Source: Myxococcaceae bacterium
GTDB lineage: Bacteria; Myxococcota; Myxococcia; Myxococcales; Myxococcaceae
Assembly (NCBI GenBank): GCA_019694575.1
Contig: JAIBBR010000011.1
Coordinates: 1-64,000, forward strand
Direction of reading: 5' to 3'
DNA: 64,000 nt
The position numbers and the translations under genes were made by a program. Positions within the stretch are counted from its first letter, which is position 1. Every line of letters starts with the position of its first letter. This document shows positions 29,044-37,684 of the stretch, piece after piece. The notes under the pieces are model-generated. The model had not been told where the DNA came from, made no database searches, and saw only the letters and a program-made list of their open reading frames with translations.

Positions 29044-29616
29044 CTAGAAAAAATAGCCGTCGCAGAAGTCAGCCGCCGTGCTGCCCATCGGCAACCACAC
29101 ATTCGTCGAATTCGGAGGCATGACGTTCGAGAGCACCTGCAAGTCGGCGGCGTCTACCTTCGCCTCGACGTGATCATTCCAGCCGTAAAAAATCAGATGC
29201 GCTCCCACGTCTGCGCCCGAGCACTTGCCGTCGCCATCAACGTCGACGAACACTGCCCACGACGGGTAACCGTAGTTCACATCGAGCGAGCTCTGACACT
29301 CGAGCGAGAAAGCACCGTTCTGAATAGAACCATTGAGCAACACCGGCCGGCCGAAAGTATTGGGCCAGTTGGGCCAGTCGTCTTGGTTCACCGCTGCCCG
29401 CACGACATGCCCTTCCCACGCGGACAGTCCTGTTCCTCCGATGCGAAAATTCAAGACATGGCCCCCGCCGCAAATGTCTGCCCGGTTGCTCGGCTGGCTG
29501 CTGCCAACGAGACCCGTCATGTTTTCGTCGCCTGGCTGCTCCAATGACGGCGCATTCTGGGGCACGCCGCACGCCTGAAACAAAACGACAACCAACCAGC
29601 CTGCCTTCGCTTTCAT
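29044..29616 (-). CDS. Small lipoprotein of unknown function
   Basis: The 190-aa protein starts with a signal ending FQACG, consistent with a lipobox Cys at residue 16. It carries an Asp-rich VDVDGDGKCSGAD loop that resembles a calcium-binding motif, and aromatic-rich C-terminal strands. I do not recognise the family. It is convergent with the carboxyltransferase gene and upstream of, but on the same strand as, the lysine operon end. Confidence 0.72.
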   Translation of the reverse strand: MKAKAGWLVVVLFQACGVPQNAPSLEQPGDENMTGLVGSSQPSNRADICGGGHVLNFRIGGTGLSAWEGHVVRAAVNQDDWPNWPNTFGRPVLLNGSIQNGAFSLECQSSLDVNYGYPSWAVFVDVDGDGKCSGADVGAHLIFYGWNDHVEAKVDAADLQVLSNVMPPNSTNVWLPMGSTAADFCDGYFF

Positions 29617-29725
29617 GTGCGTTCCTGAAGAAAAGTGCGACCCTCAGGGCATAAAGTAGCGACCGGGTTTTTACGGTCTATCAGAATGATTCGAACAGCC
29701 GTATTCGGCAATTACGAACAATGAC

Positions 29726-30559
29726 CTAACCCAGCCGCAACAACTCACGCGCTTGTTGCGGAGTCGCCAGCTCACGGCCCGCGGCCTTCGCTCGTTTCGC
29801 CGCTTCGGCGACCAGTTCGTAGTTACCCTTCGCGAGCACGCCCTTCGACAAGTAGATGTTGTCTTCGAGACCCACGCGTGCGTTGCCACCCCGCTCTGCC
29901 GAGAGTGTGACGAATGGCAATTGGTGACGCCCCATCGCCGCGCAGGTCCAGCTGCTGCCAGCGGGCACGTAGCTGCGGAGGAAATCGAGCGCCTCGGGAC
30001 GTGCCGCGAGCGCTCCACCGACACCGAGCACAAAATCGAAGTGCGCGGGAAATGTGATCAAACCTTCTTTTTCGAGCGCGAACGCTTCGTCGATCATGCC
30101 GGCGTCAAAGCACTCAATCTCAGGCTTCAACCCCAACGCCTTGATGCGCGTGGCGATCTCTCGCACCAATGGCCGCGAATTCCAAAACACGTCGTTGCCA
30201 AAGTTCACGGTGCCAGTGGTCAACGTGGCCATATCAGGGCGGTCAGCCCCCGTGAGCTTCAGCGGGCCGCAGCGCTCATCGACCTCCATGCCCACGGCGC
30301 CGCCGGTCGACACCTGCACCAAAATGTCGCATTTTTTTCGAATGGCGCGAATCGCCGCACGGAACAGCTCGGTGTCCTGGCTGGGAGATCCATCAGCCTT
30401 GCGCGCGTGAATGTGCACCATCGCGGCGCCCGCTTCACGGCACTTGGCCGCGTCTTCAGCGATTTCCTCGGGGGTTATCGGCAAATGCGGCGTCATCTCG
30501 CGCGTCACCTCTGCGCCAATCATCGCCGCGGTGATCACCATTGGAGCTTGCGCACTCAT
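29726..30559 (-). CDS. kce: 3-keto-5-aminohexanoate cleavage enzyme (BKACE family)
   Basis: Kce condenses 5-amino-3-oxohexanoate with acetyl-CoA to give 3-aminobutyryl-CoA and acetoacetate. The 277-aa TIM-barrel protein shows the zinc ligands in MVHIHAR and the late Glu in GLEDN, and STGG in the substrate pocket. BKACE enzymes vary in substrate, but the direct ATGA overlap with kamE fixes the likely role in lysine breakdown. It is the last gene of the operon. Confidence 0.93.
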   Translation of the reverse strand: MSAQAPMVITAAMIGAEVTREMTPHLPITPEEIAEDAAKCREAGAAMVHIHARKADGSPSQDTELFRAAIRAIRKKCDILVQVSTGGAVGMEVDERCGPLKLTGADRPDMATLTTGTVNFGNDVFWNSRPLVREIATRIKALGLKPEIECFDAGMIDEAFALEKEGLITFPAHFDFVLGVGGALAARPEALDFLRSYVPAGSSWTCAAMGRHQLPFVTLSAERGGNARVGLEDNIYLSKGVLAKGNYELVAEAAKRAKAAGRELATPQQARELLRLG

Positions 30560-31371
30560 GTCTTCGCTCCCTTCGCTGCCTTCGCCGTGGGCTCACCTTC
30601 GTAGTGCAGGCCTTTCTCTTCTTTGCCCATGCGCTGCAACACTTGATGCACGACGAAGTTCGCCACGTCTGACGGCTTGGTGCCAGGGCCAAAACCCGCG
30701 TCGAAACCAAGCGAGGTGGCGAGCTTGTGATCTACGCGCGGGCCTCCAAGCAACAAGCTGACTTTGCCGTGCAAGCCCATTTTCTTTGCTTCTTCGATGA
30801 ACTGCTTCGAATTGTCTTTGTGCACATCGCGCTGGGTCACCACTTGGCTCACCAACACCGCGTCGGCGTTTCGCTCGCGCGCGCGGCGCAGCAGCTCGAC
30901 GTTCGGCACTTGACTGCCCAAATTGAACGCTTCGAACCATGGGTAGCGCTCGAGCCCGTAGTCGCCCGAATAGCCCTTCATGTTCAAAATCGCGTCGATG
31001 CCGACGGTGTGTGTGTCGGTACCCGTGCAGGCGCCGAACACCACGATGCGCCGGCCCACCTGCTCTTCAATCACCTTGTTCAGATCATCAAAGCCGAGCT
31101 TCTTCACCACCAGCTCGGGCGTGTCGATCTCGGCGTAATCGAGCACAGCCTTGGTGTGCGCATAGACAATGAAAAACGAATAATTGTCAGCCGCGCGCTC
31201 GGTGGCGGCAATTTTAATGTCGTGAAAGCCCATCTTTTGGCAGTAGAGCAATGCTGCTTCTTTGGCTTTTTCAGACATCGGCACGGGCAACGTGAAGGCC
31301 AACTGCACCACCCCGTCATCGCGACGGTCGCCATACGCTCGAATGAGCTCTTTCTCACCTTTGGTGCTCAT
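30556..31371 (-). CDS. kamE: Lysine 5,6-aminomutase beta subunit (B12-binding)
   Basis: KamE holds coenzyme B12 and supplies the lysine that binds PLP in the 5,6-aminomutase acting on beta-lysine. At 271 aa it shows the base-off B12 motif DTHTVG with His121, and Lys132 eleven residues later. That spacing matches His133 and Lys144 of the clostridial enzyme. The start MSTKGEK at 31371 overlaps the preceding stop by ATGA; a longer frame reaching 31470 is only upstream coding overlap. The Rossmann part continues through KVSLLLGGPRVDH. A Lys/Ala-rich tail ends the protein. Confidence 0.96.
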   Translation of the reverse strand: MSTKGEKELIRAYGDRRDDGVVQLAFTLPVPMSEKAKEAALLYCQKMGFHDIKIAATERAADNYSFFIVYAHTKAVLDYAEIDTPELVVKKLGFDDLNKVIEEQVGRRIVVFGACTGTDTHTVGIDAILNMKGYSGDYGLERYPWFEAFNLGSQVPNVELLRRARERNADAVLVSQVVTQRDVHKDNSKQFIEEAKKMGLHGKVSLLLGGPRVDHKLATSLGFDAGFGPGTKPSDVANFVVHQVLQRMGKEEKGLHYEGEPTAKAAKGAKT

Positions 31372-31853
31372 GGCGCTCCCTTGCCGTAGCTGACTGATTC
31401 GACCACCCGGCGCACCAGCACCCCGAAACGCGCCGCGCGGTTCGCCTTCGAGCTGACCGTCAACACCCATTTGAGCTCACCATTGCAGCCCACATGGGTC
31501 ACGCTCGAAATGCGGTTGGCCGCACTGCGCCCTGCGTCAGCGCCTCCGACATAGTCGATCACCACTTTGCGCGCCGCGGGCCGACCGTCGGCGCGCGCGG
31601 TGTCCCACCCGTCACGGCCGAGCTTCTCGAGAATTTGATCCATGCATTCTCGGGCAGCACGTTTGGGCTCGACCGGAAACACCGAGAGCTCCATTTGCCC
31701 TTCACCATCGGGAGACTCGTAGTTCTTGCCCGCTTCGGTGTCGTCGACGATCCAGTTCTTGGGGACCTTCAACGTCAGACCGTTCACCGTCACCCGGGTC
31801 AAATCGTCAGCCCCCGCCAACGTCACGGCCGCGGCCAATGCGAGCGCGATCAT
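31368..31853 (-). CDS. Unknown exported protein between the two aminomutase subunit genes
   Basis: The 161-aa product begins MIALALAAAVTLAGADD, a probable signal peptide, followed by VNGLTLKVPKNWIVDDTEAG, beta-rich strands and one Cys pair. It overlaps kamD by ATGA upstream and kamE by ATGA downstream, so all three are translationally coupled. An exported protein is unexpected between two cytoplasmic subunits. The opening resembles periplasmic proteins that follow the pattern VPxxW, but I do not recognise a named family. Confidence 0.85.
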   Translation of the reverse strand: MIALALAAAVTLAGADDLTRVTVNGLTLKVPKNWIVDDTEAGKNYESPDGEGQMELSVFPVEPKRAARECMDQILEKLGRDGWDTARADGRPAARKVVIDYVGGADAGRSAANRISSVTHVGCNGELKWVLTVSSKANRAARFGVLVRRVVESVSYGKGAP

Positions 31854-33403
31854 GCCCGGCCCTCCAGCAGCTCGAGAAACGGGTTGAAATAGTCGGGGCC
31901 TTTCTCAATCACGCCATCTAACCCCTTGCCGCCGAACTCGTCGCGCTTCACATCGCCGAAACGACCCTTGCCGATCGCCGCCACCATGCCATCGGCTTTG
32001 CACTCTTCAAGCAACTGCAGCGCGTGCTCAAAAACGTAACGAGCCCGGGTGGCGATACGGCCGTCTTCACGTACGGTGAACTCTTCGTCAATGCCCCGCG
32101 CTGCACGGTGAATGTAGTCAGCCGCCTTCAGCGCCACGTAGCGATCGGCGAGCAGCGGTGTGTGCATCGCTTCAGTCATCATGCCGAGCAGCTGAATGCC
32201 CTGCCGGGTCCACACCGCCACCAGGTCGGCCATCACGTCGTACGCGTGAGAGAAGAAAATATCTGTCTCTTTGTGCTTCGTCGGCGGCATGTATTTCAGC
32301 GGCGCATGGGGGAAACAGCGCCGCACCAACATCGCCTGTGACAGCTCGAGGAGCAGCGTCTCAGGCCGGGCGGGGTCAATTTCATAGGAATGGCCCAAAC
32401 CCAACTGCTCGTCTTTCAAGCCAGCGCGCTTGGCGAAGCATTCGTTGATGAACTGGCTGGCGATCACCGTGTGCGCGGCATCGAACGCGTCGGCAGTGGT
32501 GATGTAATTGTCTTCACCGGTGTTGATGATGATGCCCGCCATCGCGCAAATGCGCCGCGAAAAGTATTGATCAACGAAGGTGCGCCGCATGTTGATGTCG
32601 CGAAACAAAATGCCGTACATCGCGTCGTTGAGCAGCATGTCGAGCCGCTCCCAGGCCGCGCAAAAAGCAATTTCGGCCATGCACAAGCCCGACGAATAAT
32701 TGGTCAATTGTACATAGCGCTTGAGCTTCTTCGATTCGACGTCGAGCGCTTCACGCATGATGCGAAAATTTTCCTGCGTGGCGTAAGTGCCGCCGTACCC
32801 TTCGGTGGTGGCGCCGTGTGGCACATAGTCGAGCAGCGATTGCGCAGTCGAACGAATCACCGCAATGACGTCGGCTCCGGCTTGCGCGGCGGCGGTCGCC
32901 TGATCAACGTCGTCATGAATATTACCGGTGGCGACGATGACGTACTTATGCGGAGCCCGCCCCATGGGAAATTCGGCGCGCAAGGCGTTGCGCTTCGCCA
33001 CCCGCGACGTGAGCTCTTCGACCGCGGCCCGTGCTTCACCACGAATCTCGTCGCGCAGCTTGCCTTCGTCTTCTGCGCTCAACGGCAGCAGTTTCTCGAG
33101 CGGCATGGTGGTGAGCCGTTCAACCGCGTCGAGTGGGCTCTGCGCCCCGGCGCGCAAGGCCCGGCCATACCAATAGGCAGCTCCCTTGTTCAGCACCCCG
33201 GCCTGTTGCAACCGGTCGACCATCAGATTGACCAGCGGAGCACCCATGGCACCCGTGCCGTCAACCCCGAACCAGCGCAACACGGTGCGCTCGATAGAGA
33301 CGGTGGTGTTTTTGTCGATCAGCGAAAAAATGGGAGCAGTGATGTCGAGCGCCAGCTGACGTGCGCGCGCAACTTGCTCATCGGAAATAAAGACGCCCGG
33401 CAT
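31850..33403 (-). CDS. kamD: Lysine 5,6-aminomutase alpha subunit
   Basis: KamD is the TIM-barrel subunit that binds PLP phosphate and substrate. With the start at MPGVFISDEQ it is 517 aa, the length of the clostridial protein; an alternative ATG at 33427 adds eight residues. Conserved blocks include VSIERTVLRWFGVDG, RAPHKYVIVATGNIHDDVDQA and YVQLTNYSSGLCMAEIAFCAAWERLDMLLNDAMYGILFRDINM. The pair KamD/KamE migrates the epsilon-type amino group from C6 to C5, using radical chemistry. kdd lies upstream. Confidence 0.96.
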   Translation of the reverse strand: MPGVFISDEQVARARQLALDITAPIFSLIDKNTTVSIERTVLRWFGVDGTGAMGAPLVNLMVDRLQQAGVLNKGAAYWYGRALRAGAQSPLDAVERLTTMPLEKLLPLSAEDEGKLRDEIRGEARAAVEELTSRVAKRNALRAEFPMGRAPHKYVIVATGNIHDDVDQATAAAQAGADVIAVIRSTAQSLLDYVPHGATTEGYGGTYATQENFRIMREALDVESKKLKRYVQLTNYSSGLCMAEIAFCAAWERLDMLLNDAMYGILFRDINMRRTFVDQYFSRRICAMAGIIINTGEDNYITTADAFDAAHTVIASQFINECFAKRAGLKDEQLGLGHSYEIDPARPETLLLELSQAMLVRRCFPHAPLKYMPPTKHKETDIFFSHAYDVMADLVAVWTRQGIQLLGMMTEAMHTPLLADRYVALKAADYIHRAARGIDEEFTVREDGRIATRARYVFEHALQLLEECKADGMVAAIGKGRFGDVKRDEFGGKGLDGVIEKGPDYFNPFLELLEGRA

Positions 33404-33520
33404 GGCCGTAGCGTATAGCCGAAGCATCGTGCCAGAGTGAAAGTCGAATGACGCCGTCTCTCGCGAACCGGTGGTTCCCCACCCTCACAGACCCCGCAGT
33501 GCGCCACGAGCCCAGCGACG

Positions 33521-34552
33521 TTAGACGTAACGCTCTTCGAACAACTTTCGCAGGCCCTCATGGCGCCGGAGCAGCTCCAACGTCAGCTCGGCATGTTTGG
33601 GCACATAGCCATTGCCCATTACCATGGTGACGTCTTTGCCCACGCCCTCGGCTCCAAGCGTGGCCTTGGTGAAGCTGGTGGCCATCGAGAAGAAGATCAC
33701 CGTACCGCCGTCGCGCACCGACAAAATCGACGCCATTTCGGTATTCGCCACTGACGCGCAGTTCACCACCAGGTCGGGCAGTATGCCGCCCGTGGCCGTA
33801 AGCACCTGCTGCATCACGTCGACTGCGCGCGTTGCATCGACCGGCACCGTGGCATCGCACAGCTTCAGCTGGCTCAGCGTGTCGAGGGCTGGGCGAGAGA
33901 TGTCGAGGGCCAACAACTTGCCCTGACCTTGCATGCTCTCACGCGCCTGAGCCAGACACAGCGCGCCACTTTTACCGGCACCCAAAATGGCCACGGTCAT
34001 GCCGGGTTTCACATAACGAGCCACCAGCGCGGGCGCCCCGCACACATCGAGCGCGGCCAGCGCCAAGGTGTCGGCCATGTCAGAAGGGAGCTTGGCGTAA
34101 ATGCCGCTGGCGAACAAAATCGCGTGCCCTTTGATATCGACCCGATCGATCTCGAGATGCACCGCTTTGATTTCTTCAATCACCAGCGGCGTCAATGTCA
34201 GACTGACCAGCGTCGCAATGCGATCGCCCACCGAAAGCACCTTCGCCGCGGGGTGCGCTGAAGACATTTCGCGCACGCGGCCAATCAACATGCCGCCTGA
34301 CCCGGTAATCGGGTTCTGCATCTTGCCGCGCTCGGCGACAATGGCGCGAATCATCTGCGCAATCGCCTGCTCGTCTTTCTGGCAGGCCTCTTTGAGTTGC
34401 TTGAATGACGCGGCGTCGATGTTCAGACACTCGACATCGATGAGCAGCTCACCGTCACGCAATGGCAAGCTGGGATTCAAACGTTGCGCCCCCTGAGGGA
34501 GCACCCCCGCCTCACCCATCACCCGAGAGAGGCCATACGCGTCGACCGTCAC
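33521..34552 (-). CDS. kdd: L-erythro-3,5-diaminohexanoate dehydrogenase
   Basis: Kdd oxidises 3,5-diaminohexanoate to 5-amino-3-oxohexanoate with NAD+. The 343-aa protein is a medium-chain dehydrogenase-like fold with the nucleotide loop AILGAGKSGALCLAQA and the Kdd-type MQNPITGSGGMLIGRV segment. It starts with GTG four bases after the upstream outer-membrane protein gene and is followed by kamD after 117 bp. Confidence 0.95.
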   Translation of the reverse strand: MTVDAYGLSRVMGEAGVLPQGAQRLNPSLPLRDGELLIDVECLNIDAASFKQLKEACQKDEQAIAQMIRAIVAERGKMQNPITGSGGMLIGRVREMSSAHPAAKVLSVGDRIATLVSLTLTPLVIEEIKAVHLEIDRVDIKGHAILFASGIYAKLPSDMADTLALAALDVCGAPALVARYVKPGMTVAILGAGKSGALCLAQARESMQGQGKLLALDISRPALDTLSQLKLCDATVPVDATRAVDVMQQVLTATGGILPDLVVNCASVANTEMASILSVRDGGTVIFFSMATSFTKATLGAEGVGKDVTMVMGNGYVPKHAELTLELLRRHEGLRKLFEERYV

Positions 34553-34556
34553 GAGA

Positions 34557-35174
34557 CTAAAAGGTGTATTTGACGCGGGGAAAGAACTGCAGCGAGATGA
34601 TATTCGGCCCCAGAATCATGCGGCCGGTGACATCAACGCCGATGCTGAAGTGATCCATATTGGTGGCGTATTCAATGCCGACACCCAGGCCCAAGTTCAG
34701 CGCTCCGTTGACCAAGCTGCCGTCAGAACGCTCCGCCGGAGCAGGCTCAAGCAACGTGTAGCCAACCATCAACTTCGGAGCCACGTACAGGCGCTCGTAA
34801 ATCTGAAAAAAGTACGCCGCCGAGGCGTCGATGAAGAACATCGTGAAGTTGTCGGTCAGCGGCGACTTGCCGTCTTGGCCCACGCAACCGTCAGGGTTGT
34901 TCACTGGCCGCGCGCCGTAGCAGTTCTGCGCATTGGCGCCGATGCCGACGTGCACGCCAAGCTCAATGGACTGGCCGATGTTGTAGCCGACACCGAGCTG
35001 CAGATAAGTCTGCAAGTTCGAGTAGCCGTCGGCGCCTCCGAAATTCACCAGACCGCCAACGTTCGTCTCGGTAAAGAAACCGCGCCGCACCGTGAGGGGA
35101 ATGCCTTCAGCGGGCTCCGCAGCTTGGGTTACCAACGGGACCACGAGCATCGACAATAAGGCTAGCTTCCGCAC
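34557..35174 (-). CDS. Outer-membrane beta-barrel-like protein heading the lysine operon
   Basis: A GTG at 35174 just after GGGAGGA gives 205 aa with a clear signal peptide (MRKLALLSMLVVPLVTQAAEP). The mature part is made of alternating aromatic/glycine strands, for example YLQLGVGYNIGQSIELGVHVGIG, and ends in VKYTF, the aromatic C-terminal signature of outer-membrane barrels. It lies 4 bp before kdd, so it may be an uptake barrel for the lysine pathway. It could instead be the last outer-membrane part of the envelope complex at 35-50 kb; the spacing favours the lysine operon. Confidence 0.75.
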   Translation of the reverse strand: MRKLALLSMLVVPLVTQAAEPAEGIPLTVRRGFFTETNVGGLVNFGGADGYSNLQTYLQLGVGYNIGQSIELGVHVGIGANAQNCYGARPVNNPDGCVGQDGKSPLTDNFTMFFIDASAAYFFQIYERLYVAPKLMVGYTLLEPAPAERSDGSLVNGALNLGLGVGIEYATNMDHFSIGVDVTGRMILGPNIISLQFFPRVKYTF

Positions 35175-35392
35175 GATTCCTCCCAACACGGCTCTTGGAG
35201 CGCGCACCTTTTACTTACCTGGCGCGCCAACGCAATAGGCAATGCCTTACTTTGTGTTTTCAGTTTTTTGCACCAGCGAAGTCGCCAAACCCAAGGCACG
35301 AACCATGGCTGTCAAATGGGTCATGGTGAACGCAGGCACGAAACAGAACGAAGCCACTCGCTAGGAGCAGCCTCGCCTGACCGATGCGGCTG

Positions 35393-37237
35393 TTACTCTT
35401 CGTCGCCGCCCGCACCGGCCGGCTTGAAGATCCAGGGGTACGTCACCGTGGTCACGCCGCCCTGCGACTCGGGGAACTTCCAGCGACGCACGCGAGAAAG
35501 CATGCAGCTCTCGGCGTTGCTGTTACCGAGCGTCGTCTCAGAAACGTTGGCGTCAGCCACCGCGCCTGCCGAATCGATGGTGAAGAGCACGGCCACCTTA
35601 CCCGACAGGTCAGGCGCCTTTTGCAGCTCTTGCTCGTAGCAGAACTTGATCTCATTCTGGTGACGGCGAATTACCTTCTCGATGTCAGCCTTTGACAGGC
35701 CACCCACCACGGTCGTCTTACCGGGCACCACGCGGGTCACCGACTTGCCAGTGCCGCCGAGATCGATCGAACCATAGCCTCCCGCACCGCGACCACCCCC
35801 CTTGGTGCCCAAGCCGCCGAGACCCAGGCCCGTGCCGCCACCACCCGCGCCCGCTCCACGCGAACCCAGACCACCGACACCGTGCGAGTCGCCCACGCCC
35901 GCTCCACCCTTGAGGCCGCCCAAAGCGTCATTCACGCCCGTGCCCAAACCACCGGGGCCGAACACGTTCGAAGCGGCGCCGTTCATCGCGCCCAACAGAC
36001 CCGCCGCCATCACCTTCTTGCGGTCTTCTTCACGCTTGTTCGCATCGACCACCGGAGCGCCCTTCTTCGAAGGGTCGGCATCTTTCTTCTTCGCTTCGAG
36101 CTTGCCGAACTTGCCCTCGTCGTCCTTGGGCTTGGCGCCTTCTTTGATGCCCGAGAGATCGACCTTTTTCACTTCTTGTTTCTTCTCGGGCTTGATCATC
36201 AACTTCACGTACTTCGACGGGTTCTGGAAGATGTCGTCGGAGTACAGGCTGTCACCCGAACCACCAAGCCACATCGCCGCGACCAACGCGACGAACGCCA
36301 TCAAGCACACTGAGGTGATCTTGAAGAAGGTGAAGTCAGCCTCTTCAAGCGTGCTCACCGTCACCGCCGCCGACGGCCGCACGTACCGAACGATGAAGGC
36401 CACGTTCTCGAAAGAGATCTGCGCCCGGTCATGCAGCCCAAGCTCAATCGCGTCAGCCCGCACGCCGCCTTCGGCTGCGCGAAGCTTGCCTTCACCCTTG
36501 AGCTGCTCCTTCGTCTTGTGGGTATCGTCGCCCTTGCTGACGATCAAACCGGCGTCATTGGGCACGTTGAGAATCGCATTGGGGCCCTTGCTGGTCGCGA
36601 GCGTGAAGAGCTGCCCCACGTCACCAGAGAACACATTGAACGCCACGCCAGCACCTTCACCGATGGTTACCGGGGCGCCATCACCGAAGTGCTTCACGTT
36701 GATCAGCGTGTCGCCCCACAACAGCGCGACTTGCAGAACCTTCGAGTCTTCAGACGGAGTGGCCTCGGCCGGGAGCGGCTCATTGAAGAGCATCGCCGCG
36801 TTGGCCCCCGTACCCGCCAGCGCCTGAGGTGGAGCAGGAGGCGGCTTCACTTTTTTCTTGTCATGGTCTGACGAGCCGTTCACATGCACCCCATTGGTCT
36901 TCTTTTCTGCCGGCTTCTCGGTCTTCTGCTCACCGAAGACAACCCGGACTTCTGACCCACCCACGGTCAAAGTGTCGCCCGAGATCAAGGTCACCGGGTC
37001 TTTGATCACCTGATCTTTGAACCGGGTGCCATGCTCACTGCCCAAGTCGATCGCTGTCACCTGGCCCGTCTTCTCGACCTTGAGCATCACGTGCAGGTTC
37101 GACACTTTGGGATCAGGAATTTTGATCGCCGCGCCGGCGCCGCTACCGACGATCACGCTCTCGAGATCAGAGATCGATTCGCTGGTGGTGCCATCAGGGT
37201 TGGTGATGCGGAGAGTGATGGGGGTCTTCTTGGCCAT
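35393..37237 (-). CDS. FHA domain, membrane helix and AgmX/PglI (TonB-like) C-terminal domain protein, GltG/NfsG type
   Basis: This 614-aa inner-membrane protein has a cytoplasmic FHA domain (~15-105), a Pro/Lys linker, a second conserved region (~145-275), one TM helix (~300-320, VCLMAFVALVAAMWL), a long Lys/Gly-rich periplasmic linker and a C-terminal AgmX/PglI domain (~515-605, IEKVIRRHQNEIKFCYEQEL). This order is that of Myxococcus GltG (PglI) and its spore-coat paralog NfsG. It should couple a motor or cytoplasmic signal to the outer membrane. The ATG at 37237 is preferred to a TTG at 37246. Confidence 0.88.
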   Translation of the reverse strand: MAKKTPITLRITNPDGTTSESISDLESVIVGSGAGAAIKIPDPKVSNLHVMLKVEKTGQVTAIDLGSEHGTRFKDQVIKDPVTLISGDTLTVGGSEVRVVFGEQKTEKPAEKKTNGVHVNGSSDHDKKKVKPPPAPPQALAGTGANAAMLFNEPLPAEATPSEDSKVLQVALLWGDTLINVKHFGDGAPVTIGEGAGVAFNVFSGDVGQLFTLATSKGPNAILNVPNDAGLIVSKGDDTHKTKEQLKGEGKLRAAEGGVRADAIELGLHDRAQISFENVAFIVRYVRPSAAVTVSTLEEADFTFFKITSVCLMAFVALVAAMWLGGSGDSLYSDDIFQNPSKYVKLMIKPEKKQEVKKVDLSGIKEGAKPKDDEGKFGKLEAKKKDADPSKKGAPVVDANKREEDRKKVMAAGLLGAMNGAASNVFGPGGLGTGVNDALGGLKGGAGVGDSHGVGGLGSRGAGAGGGGTGLGLGGLGTKGGGRGAGGYGSIDLGGTGKSVTRVVPGKTTVVGGLSKADIEKVIRRHQNEIKFCYEQELQKAPDLSGKVAVLFTIDSAGAVADANVSETTLGNSNAESCMLSRVRRWKFPESQGGVTTVTYPWIFKPAGAGGDEE

Positions 37238-37297
37238 AACGTTCAATACCTAAACAAACGGGAAAAACAGTCGCGGACCGCGGCCGTCCGAAACGTT

Positions 37298-37561
37298 TTA
37301 CAGGTTATCGACCGACTTCTGGAGCTCGGGGTTAAAGTTCTCTCGAACCTTGATAAGGCTCTTGAATCGCGTTCGGTTTTTCGAAATCGCGTAGCTGCCT
37401 TCGGGTTTGGTGAGCTCGCCTTCGAGCTGAACGTCAGTGAAGTCGATCACCGTCTTCTTACGAACGACGACTTTGTCGGCTTCTTGCACCACGTTTACTT
37501 TGCCTTGGGCGAATGCCACCGAAGCCAGGGCCATCGCTACCACCGCCACTTGCCGCTTCAT
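37298..37561 (-). CDS. Small exported protein in the envelope-complex operon
   Basis: The 87-aa product has a clean signal peptide (MKRQVAVVAMALASVAFAQ) and a short mature domain with VVVRKKTVIDFTDVQLEGELTKP. It lies between the GltE-like and GltG-like genes, where Nfs/Glt loci carry a small F gene. AAGGAGG lies ~6 nt before the ATG. I do not recognise a family; GltF/NfsF equivalence is by position only. Confidence 0.75.
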   Translation of the reverse strand: MKRQVAVVAMALASVAFAQGKVNVVQEADKVVVRKKTVIDFTDVQLEGELTKPEGSYAISKNRTRFKSLIKVRENFNPELQKSVDNL

Positions 37562-37640
37562 GAGAGCCTCCTTGGTACGTCTTTTATGACAACTACCTAC
37601 CTGATGTGGTTCCGAGAAAAAAGTGCGCGGACACTGGGTT

Positions 37641-37667
37641 TTTTAAAGCCTGGCCGTATTTGCCAGG
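37641..37667 (-). terminator. Weak hairpin after the GltE-like gene
   Basis: On the minus strand CCTGGC-AAATACG-GCCAGG is followed by CTTTAAAAAA. The stem is 6 bp and the T run short, so this is at most a partial terminator that would reduce expression of the small exported protein and GltG-like genes. Confidence 0.35.
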
Positions 37668-37684
37668 GGTTATGAAAAACGCCG

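Noticed and set aside
32390-33418. 342-codon plus-strand frame over kamD
   Set aside because: Mirror frame of a well-identified gene in GC-rich DNA; no family pattern.
33465-33477. GAACC-GGT-GGTTC repeat upstream of kamD as an operator
   Set aside because: Only a 5-bp arm; such short repeats are expected by chance in this composition.
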